From Aphidius gifuensis (taxonomy: Eukaryota; Arthropoda; Insecta; Hymenoptera; Braconidae): a stretch of 64,000 bases of DNA. The notes under the pieces are model-generated. The model saw nothing but the letters and a program-made list of their open reading frames with translations. It was not told where the DNA came from and did not search any database. Below, piece by piece: positions 39,543 to 49,180 of this stretch. Both the position numbers and the translations under genes were made by a program. The DNA is taken from positions 20,746,537-20,810,536 of the forward strand of contig NC_057791.1 in assembly GCF_014905175.1 (NCBI RefSeq), in the 5' to 3' direction. How positions within the stretch are numbered: the first letter of the stretch is position 1; each line of letters begins with the position of its first letter.

Positions 39543-39707
39543 TTAATTAAACAAGCACCCCCAAGGTTTCATGCTTCTTGTATTTCGATCATCTATTATT
39601 CTGCCAACAAAACGCAAAGTTCGATCATTTGTTATTGCAAAGAAATTTAACCATGTGCCAAAAAACATAGACCTAATTTTCAAAAACTTATCTGACCCGT
39701 AAATTTG
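39543..39707 (-). pseudogene. Fossil coding segment c of the duplicated block
   Basis: The minus strand is open for 54 codons and ends at TAA 39543-39545. It includes the balanced reading SMFFGTWLNFFAITNDR followed by TLRFVGRIIDDRNTRSM. The homologous stretch in copy 1 keeps VGRII and TRSM in the same frame but has a stop between them. No ATG opens the frame here and an in-frame TGA precedes it at 39708-39710, so this is probably a partial or decayed exon. The family is unknown to me. Confidence 0.35.
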
Positions 39708-40164
39708 TCAAACATTAGCTGAACATTTTGAGCTTTCAGCGAATTCTAGCTTAAACTTTCAAGTCCATCTTTGTATATCGGCATTAAAATTAATTTCAAA
39801 TTACTACCTATAGTTTAAGCTATATAATTTTAAAGAAAAAAAAGGCGTTGATTTGTGTGCAAGTTGATGAAAATAAAAATAATATATACATGTAACTATG
39901 TAAGGAAAAATAAATATTAAAAAATGAATGGAAAATGAATGCGATGTGTATATGATTTTCAAACAAGAAAGCATGTTGAATGCACACACTGTCAAACATT
40001 AAAGGCATACCACGCGATAGTAAAATATATGGCTTGTACGTACAATATATATGCGATATATACATATTACATTTACACAGTCCATGTGTATACGAGAGAG
40101 AGTTGAATATATACGAAGGCGTTTCGTTTGCCAGCTTACTTTGCCGCCCTTGATGTGCATACGA

Positions 40165-40416
40165 TTACATAGGTGAATATATATAGATATACATATAGGT
40201 ATTCCCTTCTTCTTCTTCATCTTCTTCGTTTTCGTATGTTGGATTTCTATTGAGGTTTCCCTTTTGCACGACGCGCGCCTGGAATAGTTTGCCCCCATCC
40301 AGACGTTCCTGTCTCGGTGGTTGAACAAACACAGACCATCTCAAAACTAATATTGCCGAGAAAAGTAAAATTCTTTCGACTATTCGTGATGCTGCATTAA
40401 TGTGATCACATAACAT
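40165..40416 (-). CDS. Small ORF, 83 codons, possible membrane anchor
   Basis: An ATG ORF begins MLCDHINAASRIVERILLFS, with a hydrophobic stretch at about residues 15-32 followed by a basic, Gln-rich segment (QPPRQERLDGGKLFQARVVQ) and an acidic run encoded by GAA/GAT repeats. Composition is balanced and the DNA is unusually GC-rich, including a GACGCGCGCC segment. A is at -3 of the start. The final Tyr/Ile tail comes from (TA)n DNA, and a GTATAT within it could be a splice donor, so this might be a first coding exon. No family is recognised. Confidence 0.28.
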   Translation of the reverse strand: MLCDHINAASRIVERILLFSAILVLRWSVFVQPPRQERLDGGKLFQARVVQKGNLNRNPTYENEEDEEEEGNTYMYIYIYSPM

Positions 40417-42101
40417 TCTTGAATATTTTTTTTAACCATTATATTCAATTGTATAATTATATCCTAAATAAATATAATATTAAAAAATAACATTTTTTTT
40501 TTTTTTCTCAACTTTTATTTAAATAATATATTTAATATAAAATATTTATTTTTTTTTTTTTTTCTTAAATTGTACAGTATTTCACGAGTTAACCCCGATA
40601 GCTTTACCGGTTCTCTCTGGGGATCGTAAAATTCTCGCGATACGCTGGCAAGTATTTCTCTTGCTACTTTAACCCTCCTTCAATTGTATGACCTTTTTCT
40701 ATATATATATTTTTTTTTACCCTCGTTATTTGTTTGCTTGGCTCTTGTCTCAAATCTCGTAAAACAGCAAAGATTTTTTTTTTTTCTTTTTTAGCGTCAT
40801 TGAATCGAATGTCGACAGATTAAAAAAAAATTGAATTTCAAATTATATTTATCCATCAAATTGTTCGATATATAAACTATGAATTTTCGTTTGGAAAAAA
40901 AAAAATAAATTGAAAAATTTGAGAATTTTAATACCACTGTAATTTTTTATAAAATAAAAAATTATAAATTTAATCTACACACTTGTGTTTGTTATAATAA
41001 ATCGCTTGAAGAAAAAAAATAATATCAAAAGTAAAATTTGTAATTTACAAGTGGTTTTTGATGATATTATTTTTTTTTTTTTTCTCTCTTTTGTTTCTTT
41101 TTTACTATCCGCTGAGAGCAATATTTTATTTATACATTATGCTCATGATAAGTTTATGCGTATATGAGTTTGTCGATTCATCGTCGAACCAACCCCTCGT
41201 TTGATCGATCATTCAAGTGTCTATACACACTTCAAATAATATATATATACACAACTCTCAATAGAACAAAGTTTAGAATAACTCAATTTATCCCCTCACA
41301 CTTTTACTTATTTTATATACACATAATATATATATCTAAAATTTCTAAATATTATTACGAATAATTTGATGTAAAGATTATATACATTTCAATATACATA
41401 CGTATATAATTTAAAATATAATATTTACGACTGTATAAATGACATATGACTCTCATCATTTTATATGTATATGCTTCAAGTTTTTTTCAACATTTTATTT
41501 AAACTAGAAAAAGTTTGAGTGTGTCACAAAGTTTATATTGATAATATATATTTATCTATGCCCGATGTGGTTTGTGTACATTGGTTATAAAGAAAAAAAT
41601 GGAAAAAAAATGAAAAAAAAAATAAAAGTAACTATTAATAGTCATTCTCATTGTGTATGTAATAGGTAAAACAAGTTTAACAAAAATTTATTGTTTATTA
41701 AGGCATATAAATAAATATGAGGTAAATCGTTAAAAAAAAAAAATACATACACAAATATAGAAAGACAAACCATCAACATTTGCTAGTATAATTATTGAGT
41801 CTAGTTTGTAGTGTATATATAAAATTTTGTATGTGTTAATGTGATAGATATACATGCATGTATATTAGATAAAACGTGTGTGAAAGTTTGATAGTGTCGA
41901 AGGATAAGGGAGTCGAGAGAGAGTAAAGCGGGTAACCAACGACAAGGGATATAACAGGAGCAGGAAATAGGGATGGTAAATGTGAGACAGAGTACAATAT
42001 AGAAACGAGAGAAGAAGGATCTACATCAGCAGTAGTAAAAAAATATAAAAAAAATAAAATAGAAAGAAAAAAACGAATATAGTATATGCTAGTATCAAGA
42101 G
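40417..42101. other. AT-rich stretch with a complex island
   Basis: No gene is supported. A complex island at about 40577-40680 contains GGTTCTCTCTGGGGATCG. Purine-rich DNA (GAGAGAGAG, GAAGAAGG) occupies about 41880-42025. The rest is AT-rich with (TA)n runs. Confidence 0.55.
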
Positions 42102-42284
42102 ATGCGCACGCAGTATAAAGTTTGTGGTAGGGATATGCTCCAGTATCACTTTGTGCCGGGCATTGCGGCGCCTAAACCTCCAGTCTTTGAAATACATTTA
42201 ACGGGGGTGAATGTCATTTCATTACACAAGCGTGCGCGCACCCCAATAATACAACTTAAAATTTCTTGTCAACAAAAAAAATAA
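42102..42284 (+). CDS. Small ORF, 60 codons, upstream of the main exon
   Basis: An ATG ORF begins MRTQYKVCGRDMLQYHFVPG and remains balanced (Pro/Lys/Arg/Val) to the stop. It sits in a GC-rich island about 1.5 kb before the long exon at 43742 and on the same strand. The island also contains the alternating GTGCGCGCAC palindrome at 42232-42241. It could be an upstream exon, but no clean donor in phase was found. Alternatively the island is regulatory and the ORF is incidental. Confidence 0.18.
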   Translation: MRTQYKVCGRDMLQYHFVPGIAAPKPPVFEIHLTGVNVISLHKRARTPIIQLKISCQQKK

Positions 42285-42885
42285 TATACATCAAGTGTCT
42301 ATTATTTTTAATTAAAAAAAAAAGTAAATTAAAAATTTTTTTAGTGAATTTAATACAATAAAAAAACAACGAAATTTAAATAATCAATAAATTATTGTTA
42401 TTAGTATTGTTAAATAAAATTATTGACCAAATAATTTGACTTGTCAAATTCATATATTTTTTTGACAATTAAATAATTCATTTAATATTTGGATATAAAG
42501 TTTTAAAGAGTAATTAAAATAAAAAACAAATATTAAACATTGTTTTTCATTTAAAAAAGAAAAAAAATAAAAATTATTGTGATATTTTATTAGAATATAT
42601 ATTTGAGCAATTTGAATTATTAAAAAAGAGTAAAAAAAAATGTGTTTTTAAATTCTTGGATATATAAAGTTTAAACAAGTAGTAAAAAAATAGTTTGAAA
42701 AAATTTTGTGCGTTTATGATAATAAAAGGGATAGTGTATATATAAAAAAAGAGTTAAAGTTTTAAAATAGTGTTGGATTTTGAATCGTGTTTGCTGAGCA
42801 TACTCGTGACCCAATTAAATTTTACCCCGGTGTACCACAGTGAATTCCGATTTAATCGTTGGTGACACTTTCCAGGTCGCTATTC

Positions 42886-42925
42886 TACCTTATATATACC
42901 CTAAGGTATATCTCACTGAAAATTG
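42886..42925 (+). promoter_or_regulatory. Possible TATA-type promoter element with nested dyads
   Basis: TACCTTA (42886-42892) and TAAGGTA (42902-42908) form a perfect dyad, within which TATACC-CTAA-GGTATA (42895-42910) is a second perfect dyad. The sequence contains TATATATA at 42891-42898 and TCTCACTG around 42911-42918, resembling an initiator about 24 bp downstream, slightly closer than usual. It lies about 830 bp upstream of the long exon. Similar TATA strings are common in this AT-rich DNA, so this is weak. Confidence 0.18.
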
Positions 42926-43741
42926 AGTTTTCCTCTGTCGCACTATAACTGCAATCCACCTTAACTATCCAACAATAATTACATCAAATATTATGTGTTT
43001 AAAAGTGACTAATTATTGAGTTAATAAAGATTTATCTTTTTTTTTGTTCACAAAGTGATATACATATTTCAAATATTTTAAAAATCAACTGATTAATGCC
43101 TGATTACTTGAAATATAAAATTGATAAATAATCTGCTTTTGTGGCAAACAAGTATATTATCAAAATTGAAAAAATAAAAAATAAAAGAAAAGTGTTGAGT
43201 GAACCTACAGGAGATATCGCTGATGCCCGAGAAACGATTCAAACTTTCATACTGGTGTTGACAGATCGATAAGAAACTTTGAAATTCTCCGACTTTCCAT
43301 TCTCTATAAACCCCTCGGTCTATCCAAACAATCTACAAACTATATTCTATTTTCTTAGCCATCTTATTTATTTTTTTTTAAATATTTTAAAACTCTTAAA
43401 AATATACATATTATCAGTTTTTTATAATATTTTTTTTCCATTTATCTCTAATCTATTTCTAAAGAAATAGATATTATTTTTCTTTCGTCCAAGTCAAATA
43501 TATAGATTTGACTTTATCAACAAATGATTGTGTAAATATAAATCGTGAAAACTTGAAAAAATAATATTAATATTATTTGAAAATTCGTTGTGAAATTGTG
43601 TGCAATATACAGTGAATTGTGTAAATCAAAATTTTATGAATATAAAGTGATATAAAAAGTAAAAAAGTAAAAAAAAAAAATCTACATAATAAAATTAAAT
43701 AAATAAATTGAATATTACATAGTAACTCTGACGCCTTTTAG
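42926..43741 (+). other. Upstream region of the main exon (5' UTR or intron)
   Basis: No coding frame is supported. The sequence ends CTCTGACGCCTTTTAG, a usable splice acceptor, with an alternative AG at 43721-43722. The frame of the main exon can be followed back only to a TAA at 43704-43706, with no ATG between, so translation must start in another exon or at a non-AUG codon. Confidence 0.45.
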
Positions 43742-44335
43742 CTTAAAACGGAGTAACATTTTTCCATTTTCATTGGCGTTGCCTTCTTGGCAACGTCGTA
43801 AAACTTCTTTACGCAATAATAACATTGATAATAAGGATAATATTAACGAGGATATAGTGTTATCATCACCCCAAAGTATTGTGCCATTGCGTTTTAGTTC
43901 AATTGAAAAAAGACATAATAATTATAGAAAAAGTATTATCAAAATTGACACGGTGAAGGGTAACGGTGGTTTTGGTGATTACTCGGCGGCGGGTGAATTT
44001 GAAGTCTGGGGTGACGAACAACGATCAGCGGATGGTGAGGACCATCAGGTGGTCGTCGGGCCAGTCCCGCGTGGCCTTATTACACAAACACAGGCCCAGC
44101 AACAACAACAGCAACAACAACAACAACAACAGCGTGGTAATGATGTATCATCTTTGAGACCATTATTACATGTAACACATTGTGAATTACATTCACCACG
44201 TGAAGCTGAACTTTTAAGGCTAGATCAACTTGAAAGTTTTGATAGAAAAACAATTGATCGTGACGCATATTCAATGATGGATAATTTTCATAGTCCTGTA
44301 CCACCACCACTTCCACGAAGACATGGACATGGACG
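43742..44335 (+). CDS. Long coding exon with polyGln and proline-rich end, partial gene
   Basis: About 197 codons are open between an acceptor-like CGCCTTTTAG and a GTAAGA donor, far longer than chance allows at this composition. The donor splits an Arg codon (phase 2). Acceptor choice at 43741 also gives phase 2, so the exon would be symmetric. Reading order: a basic Asn-rich start (LPSWQRRKTSLRNNN), an acidic Gly-rich middle, 12 consecutive Gln (44097-44132, mixed CAA/CAG), then a well-composed segment (RPLLHVTHCELHSPREAELL) and a proline-rich end, PVPPPLPRR, which fits the PxxPx[R/K] class II SH3-ligand pattern. No membrane segment or signal peptide is seen, so a cytoplasmic, disordered region is likely. 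The only in-frame ATGs are near the end (44274, 44277). It looks like an N-terminal or intracellular region of a signalling, scaffold or receptor protein in a long-intron gene. I do not recognise which one. Confidence 0.72.
44097..44132 (+). repeat. CAA/CAG repeat encoding 12 Gln
   Basis: Twelve in-frame Gln codons inside the long exon. CAG interruptions among the CAA codons suggest an older, stabilised tract. Length variation between individuals would stay in frame. Confidence 0.9.
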
Positions 44336-46485
44336 GTAAGATTTAAAATCAAAAAATATAAACAATAATATATTTAATATATTCACCGAGTAAAAATATA
44401 ATTTGTTATTTATATTCCCCTTGTCAGTTTTTTTGATGATGATAAAATAAAAAATATATTTTTTTTTTTTTGCATTTTTTTGGATATATGTATGTACATT
44501 TTATCACATCAATGAGATGGAAAAAAAAAATATTTATTTTATCTTTATAATACTTCGTGGGTGGGAATATATTTAGAGGGAAGAATTTCGAAGAATTTAA
44601 TGACGTTTACCCTTGGTAAACGATCGGGCATCTGGTTAATTTTCAACACACACACACACACAAATGCATATGACGAGATAGTATATTATGTATATCTTAT
44701 GAATATTCATAGAATCATGATTTAAAATGAGAAGGGTGAACACAGAGAAAAACACATACACAAATATTGGATCTTTATCTTTTTCTTCTCTGTTATATGC
44801 CAAAGTATATAACTATTTTCTCTTGATATTTATTATATAATTATTTATCATTGTAATTCAAAAACTATCAATTGATTTTTTCAAAAAATATATAAATGTA
44901 ATTTGGCAAATATCTAAATGTGAAAACAAGCCAATTTATACGAGTGACTTTGATAAATCATTCGATAAATGAATAGAAAAGAAAATAAGAAAAAAAAAAA
45001 AAAGATAAAATAGTTTATAAGTCTTTTGGATAGTTTGATGTAATAGAAAGAGGCTGAGAGAATGAAGAATTAATGATTGTAAAAGTGGAGAAGAAATAAA
45101 AAAAAAAAAAAAAAAAAAATTGAAAATAAAAAAGAGCAGTGAAGATAGGAGCGTGAACTCTCGGAAATTGTTGAGTAGACGATTCAGCGAAAGGTTGGTA
45201 CTAATTGACCTCGTTTAAAAAATGGTAACCCCTAATCAGACGTGTACGTATATCGTCAGCAATAAAAAAAAAAAATACTTGAGCGTGCCGACATTGCGAG
45301 AATTTTAATTTTAAAATTGAACAACACTAATATTGGGATACTCTTTGTGTTATGCCGATTTATATTTAATCTTATTCTTGTCTTTGCTCATCCAGACTAT
45401 ATACAATTATATATTATTCAAATTAATATTCATTATTTCATTTTTGATTTTTTTATCTACAGGCTATATTTTAATTAATAAACTTTGTTTTTTTTTTAAT
45501 ATTCCATTGTGTATAATAAAAAATTTATAATTTTAAAGAGGATGTTCTTTTTTTTTTTGTTTGTTTCATCAACACTGTTGAATGTTAATTAATAAATATT
45601 AAACAAAAAAAAAAAGAGATAAAATAATAAATGAAAAATTAAAATACTGAGAAAATTGTAAATAATGTTTGCTTTTATTTTACGTGTATTTTTAAAATGC
45701 AAATAATAATACATATTAAATTTGGTATTTTCATTGCACAGTTTAAGTGTATTAAAAATGCATTTGTATACTTTTGATGTTATTTACACATAAGCTTGGA
45801 ATTCAAGTAAATCAAATGCACTAAAAATAGCAAAATAAATAAACGAGAAAATTTTTGATTCAATATAAAATTTGATGTTTGTATATATACTATTTCGTCA
45901 AGCAGTATATATCAAATGCAGATACAAGTAAAATTTTTTTGAAAAACCATGTCCAGCAATAAACCCGGTTGTGTTTTTAGTAACATTGTATTTTGTATTG
46001 TACACATATATTTACAATTTCACAAACTTTGTTTTATTTGGCTTTTCTCATTCCTATTCTATGAATTTCTGTTATCATCATCATCATATATATATATATA
46101 TGAGTTTATAAACCTCATTCTACTCGTTCCAAGCTATGCTTCCGGTTCCACAATTGCAACTTCTCAGTTGTACACATTGTATATCTCCAACTGCAGTTTT
46201 CAAAATATCTTTTTTTTTTTAATTTTTTTACTTCCATATTTCATTCAATATTTTATTTTTCATTTGAAATAAATATATTTTTGTTAAAAAAATAATAATA
46301 AATCAGTAACATGATATTAATAACAAATATATTATTTTAAATCAATTTCAACAAAATAATATTGATACATTTTTTAGGACAAAAAAAAAGAAAAAAAAAC
46401 ATGTCAAAATAGAAAAATAGAAAAAAATAAAATAGATAAAAATCAGTGAAATTTTCGACAGACAGAAACGTAAATTTCAACGAGT
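44336..46485. other. Probable intron following the long exon
   Basis: Starts with the GTAAGA donor. AT-rich with (CA)8 at 44647-44662, a small island near 44550-44640 (including TTTACCCTTGGTAAACGATC), an A25-type run near 45096-45119 and another island at 45130-45300. No coding frame is supported. Confidence 0.55.
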
Positions 46486-46731
46486 TTAATCCATGATCAC
46501 GTCTCGTAGACGAGTCAAAAGCAGTCCTTGTACAAGTGATAGGCAGTCACACTGAGGTTTGACCTCTAGGGACATTGGTTCGAATTGTAAAATCGTTTTC
46601 TGGTTCATGTCCCTCTCTCGTCTCTTCCACTTTACCGCCTTGTACCACATAGCCTTCTCATACCACTTTATTTTATATATATATAAACCAAGGTATCGAG
46701 AGAGAAAACCCACCCTCAAACCATTTTCCAT
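46486..46731 (-). CDS. Small ORF, 81 codons, in a GC-rich island
   Basis: The ORF starts MENGLRVGFLSRYLGLYIYK with a favourable context (AAAATGG) and continues as a basic Trp/Lys/Arg-rich segment, then a balanced end with several Leu, Asp and Cys (QCDCLSLVQGLLLTRLRDVI). GC content is clearly above the surroundings. The frame extends upstream through a Val run encoded by GTG/GTA repeats without ATG. The + strand is also open over part of it, so a GC-rich island without coding function remains possible. No family is recognised. It lies about 2 kb into the presumed intron of the long exon, on the opposite strand. Confidence 0.27.
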   Translation of the reverse strand: MENGLRVGFLSRYLGLYIYKIKWYEKAMWYKAVKWKRRERDMNQKTILQFEPMSLEVKPQCDCLSLVQGLLLTRLRDVIMD

Positions 46732-48922
46732 TTTCACAACTACCGCCACCACCACTACTACACATCCCGTTACCTGACTCAACCCGATGTCTTTTCCATC
46801 CGCTAGTTGTATAACCCATCTACCAAATCCGAGGCTTTTTAGCTTCCGTCTCTACTTCGTATATATTTTATCCTTGTATGTCGTAGTTGTCCTCTTGTCC
46901 AAGCTATATATATATAAAACATTAACCGTCAGCCGTGTTCTCTCTATACCGTTTGTGTTCCTTCTCTACTTTTGTGTAAACTGAGCGCTATATACGCGTT
47001 TATTTTATACATATATATTTACCAGCACTACCAGACTTTTAGATAACGTTGATGTTGGTTTGATATCACACTTCTACCATCCACGCTTCAGCTGGACATT
47101 TTTTTTTTTTTTAATCCCTTTTTTCTTTTCTTTTTTCGTCATTTATTTTTCCCCTTTTTCTTTCGTGTGCTCACTTTTTAATGTTTTTGGTATTTTTTTT
47201 ATTTTTCACTTTTCCTGGACTGCTTTGTTCTTCCTTCTCGACTGTGTCTTTTATTTTTTTTTTTTTCTTATTCTTCATTTTCTTAGGGTATACGATGAGG
47301 AAGTTACCCTCAGGGTATCTACTCTACACGCAACCCTAGCCTCTCGTGAAAAAAATAAAATAAAAATAAAACAGCTCCAAGCTTTTCCACATTCAGTTAA
47401 TAATTATTTTTCTCTTTTTTCTTTTCATCATTACGACGACTTCTGAAGATGTTCATGCACTGACAGTCAGTCAACTCAACGAGCTATAGTTTAATAAGAC
47501 TCTACACTAATGTATACATATAATTTTTTTTTTTATGTTGAATTATTTTAAAAACATTGTGAGGTTAAATAACATGACAAGTTTTTCGAACTACGTCTCT
47601 TTTATAATGAATAAATAAAAACTGATTAAAGATTCTTTTGAAAACAATATATATATAGTCAATTCTCTACTCAATTTTAGAAATAACTCTATAAGAAATA
47701 AAGTTTCATTGTAAAATGGAAAGTATAACTTTTATTTTAAACGTTGAGTTGAAAAAAAAAATTAAGGAAAATAAACTTGTAATATATTTTTTTTCCTTTT
47801 TTTTTCATAAACATTTTCAATTCTCTATGTTAAAAAAAACTAAAGATAATTCTAAATTTTCTGTGAGGAAAATTTTTCATCGCTCTTTATATAGGAATTT
47901 TTCCTTCATATTTATTTTTCATTTTTTTATTCTTTCTATATTTACGATTTTTTTTTTACTCATTTTTTTTTTTGTTGTTTCCCTCGCTCTTTGAACTGCT
48001 CATGTTTTGATGCCTCGCGCACTCAACAACTTCACAAACATATACCCGTTACACTGAAGGGTGGTATATACGGAGGGTAAAAAAAAAAATTGTTCAAGAA
48101 AATAAAATGAAAAAATTTGTATTTAATAAACAAGAGGTATAAAAGTTTTTTTTTTTTTTTTTCTTCTATATATAATTATAATATCGTATGGTAGGTGGTT
48201 TTTTAAACTACGTTAGAAAAATCACATTGAACGAGCTTTTATAACAACCCCCTGGTAAATTCTCAACAGTGAACAATATCATAATAATAATAGCAAAATA
48301 TAAATTAGTTAAATTTTATTGCCATTTGGGATAAATATGATGATGCGCATATATATTATGTCAAGAGATCTTGAAAAAGGAGGGAATGGAAAATTTGAGT
48401 GGCTATACTCATCTTCACACACACACATACTCGTTTATCATTCTAAATATTTCAAATTCAAATATGAAATTTCAGCACAAGCACAACGCTATTATACAAA
48501 AATTTTATAATAAAAAAAATAAATAAATAATACAATGATTAATGATAAATAAATACCAAAAAAAATATAAAAATTTTCATTTATATTTATGTATTGTGAA
48601 AAAAAATTCAATCAGTGATTTGAAAAAAAAAATAAATAAATAAAAAAATTGTTGAATGACACTGAAAATTTATGTGATTTCCAACAGTGGAAAATTGAAG
48701 AAACGAATGGCCAGAAAATTTACGTGTAGGTGTGATGACATACGAATAGTATTTTTTTTCGCTGCAAAATAAAAAAATAAAAAAAAAAAAGAGAGATGAG
48801 TGTCGACGCGTCGTGAATTTTATTCTGGCAAAAAAGAAAAAAATTTTAAACGCGTCGGCTTTGTATGTTGTTTGTATGGATGCGACCAAAGTGGTAGAGA
48901 GAGAATTTTTCAAAAATGTATT
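46732..48922. other. AT-rich stretch
   Basis: No supported gene. Pyrimidine-rich blocks at about 47090-47290 and 47890-48000 generate Phe/Leu-rich open frames. Complex islands lie at 46790-47090, 47290-47350, 47440-47520 and 47990-48080. CACACACACA lies near 48417-48427. Confidence 0.55.
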
Positions 48923-49180
48923 ATGAAGAAAAAGAGAGAGAGAGAAAGGGTGAGTTGTAAGATAAATGAAATTAAAAATGAAACGGACGTATATAGTAGC
49001 TTCGTTTTCAGATTGAGAGTAAAAAAAAATACAAGAAATTCGAGGACCACTCAAGTAGCACAAGTCACCACATGTCTTGTTTCAAATTATTTTTCTAAAT
49101 CTTATTATTATTATAATTATTATTTATTTGTATATTTTTTTTTTTGTCATATTCCATATGAATTTACTCCACTCAAATAG
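48923..49180 (+). CDS. Small basic ORF, 85 codons (frame open from 48800)
   Basis: The frame is open from 48800, directly after a TGA, with the first ATG at 48923. The part before the ATG is also coding-like (FVCCLYGCDQSGRERIFQKC), with clustered Cys that recall a metal-binding or disulphide pattern but match nothing I know. After the ATG the ORF is Lys/Arg/Glu-rich, partly from an (AG)6 repeat, then Thr/Val-rich, then a Tyr/Phe tail from AT-rich DNA. The change of composition near the end suggests the genuine reading, if any, stops earlier. The opposite strand is open for 151 codons without ATG. Confidence 0.2.
   Translation: MKKKRERERVSCKINEIKNETDVYSSFVFRLRVKKNTRNSRTTQVAQVTTCLVSNYFSKSYYYYNYYLFVYFFFCHIPYEFTPLK

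Larger units (their letters stand above)
39200..39707 (-). repeat. Duplicated block, copy 2 (segments a-b-c)
   Basis: This is the second copy of the block at 24841-25354, on the same strand. Matching pieces are a (39200-39247), b (39293-39358) and c (about 39540-39640). Segments a and a' share GGAAATACTTCAAAC and GATACAAAAGAT; segment c shares CATGCTTCTTGTA and TTATTCTGCCAAC. Gap lengths between segments differ, consistent with drifting introns. The block lies about 14 kb from copy 1 and nothing between them is part of the repeat, so this is a dispersed duplication, not a simple tandem one. Confidence 0.7.

Noticed and set aside
44080..44352. 90-codon minus-strand frame opposite the long exon
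   Set aside because: A shadow of the real exon; its Val-rich stretch is the antisense of the CAA/CAG tract.
46577..46585. GGTTCGAAT, resembling a tRNA B box
   Set aside because: No A box at the right distance and no cloverleaf can be drawn.
48608..49063. 151-codon minus-strand open frame
   Set aside because: Contains no Met at all and is dominated by Phe, Ser and Thr from pyrimidine-rich DNA; the opposite strand looks more coding-like.
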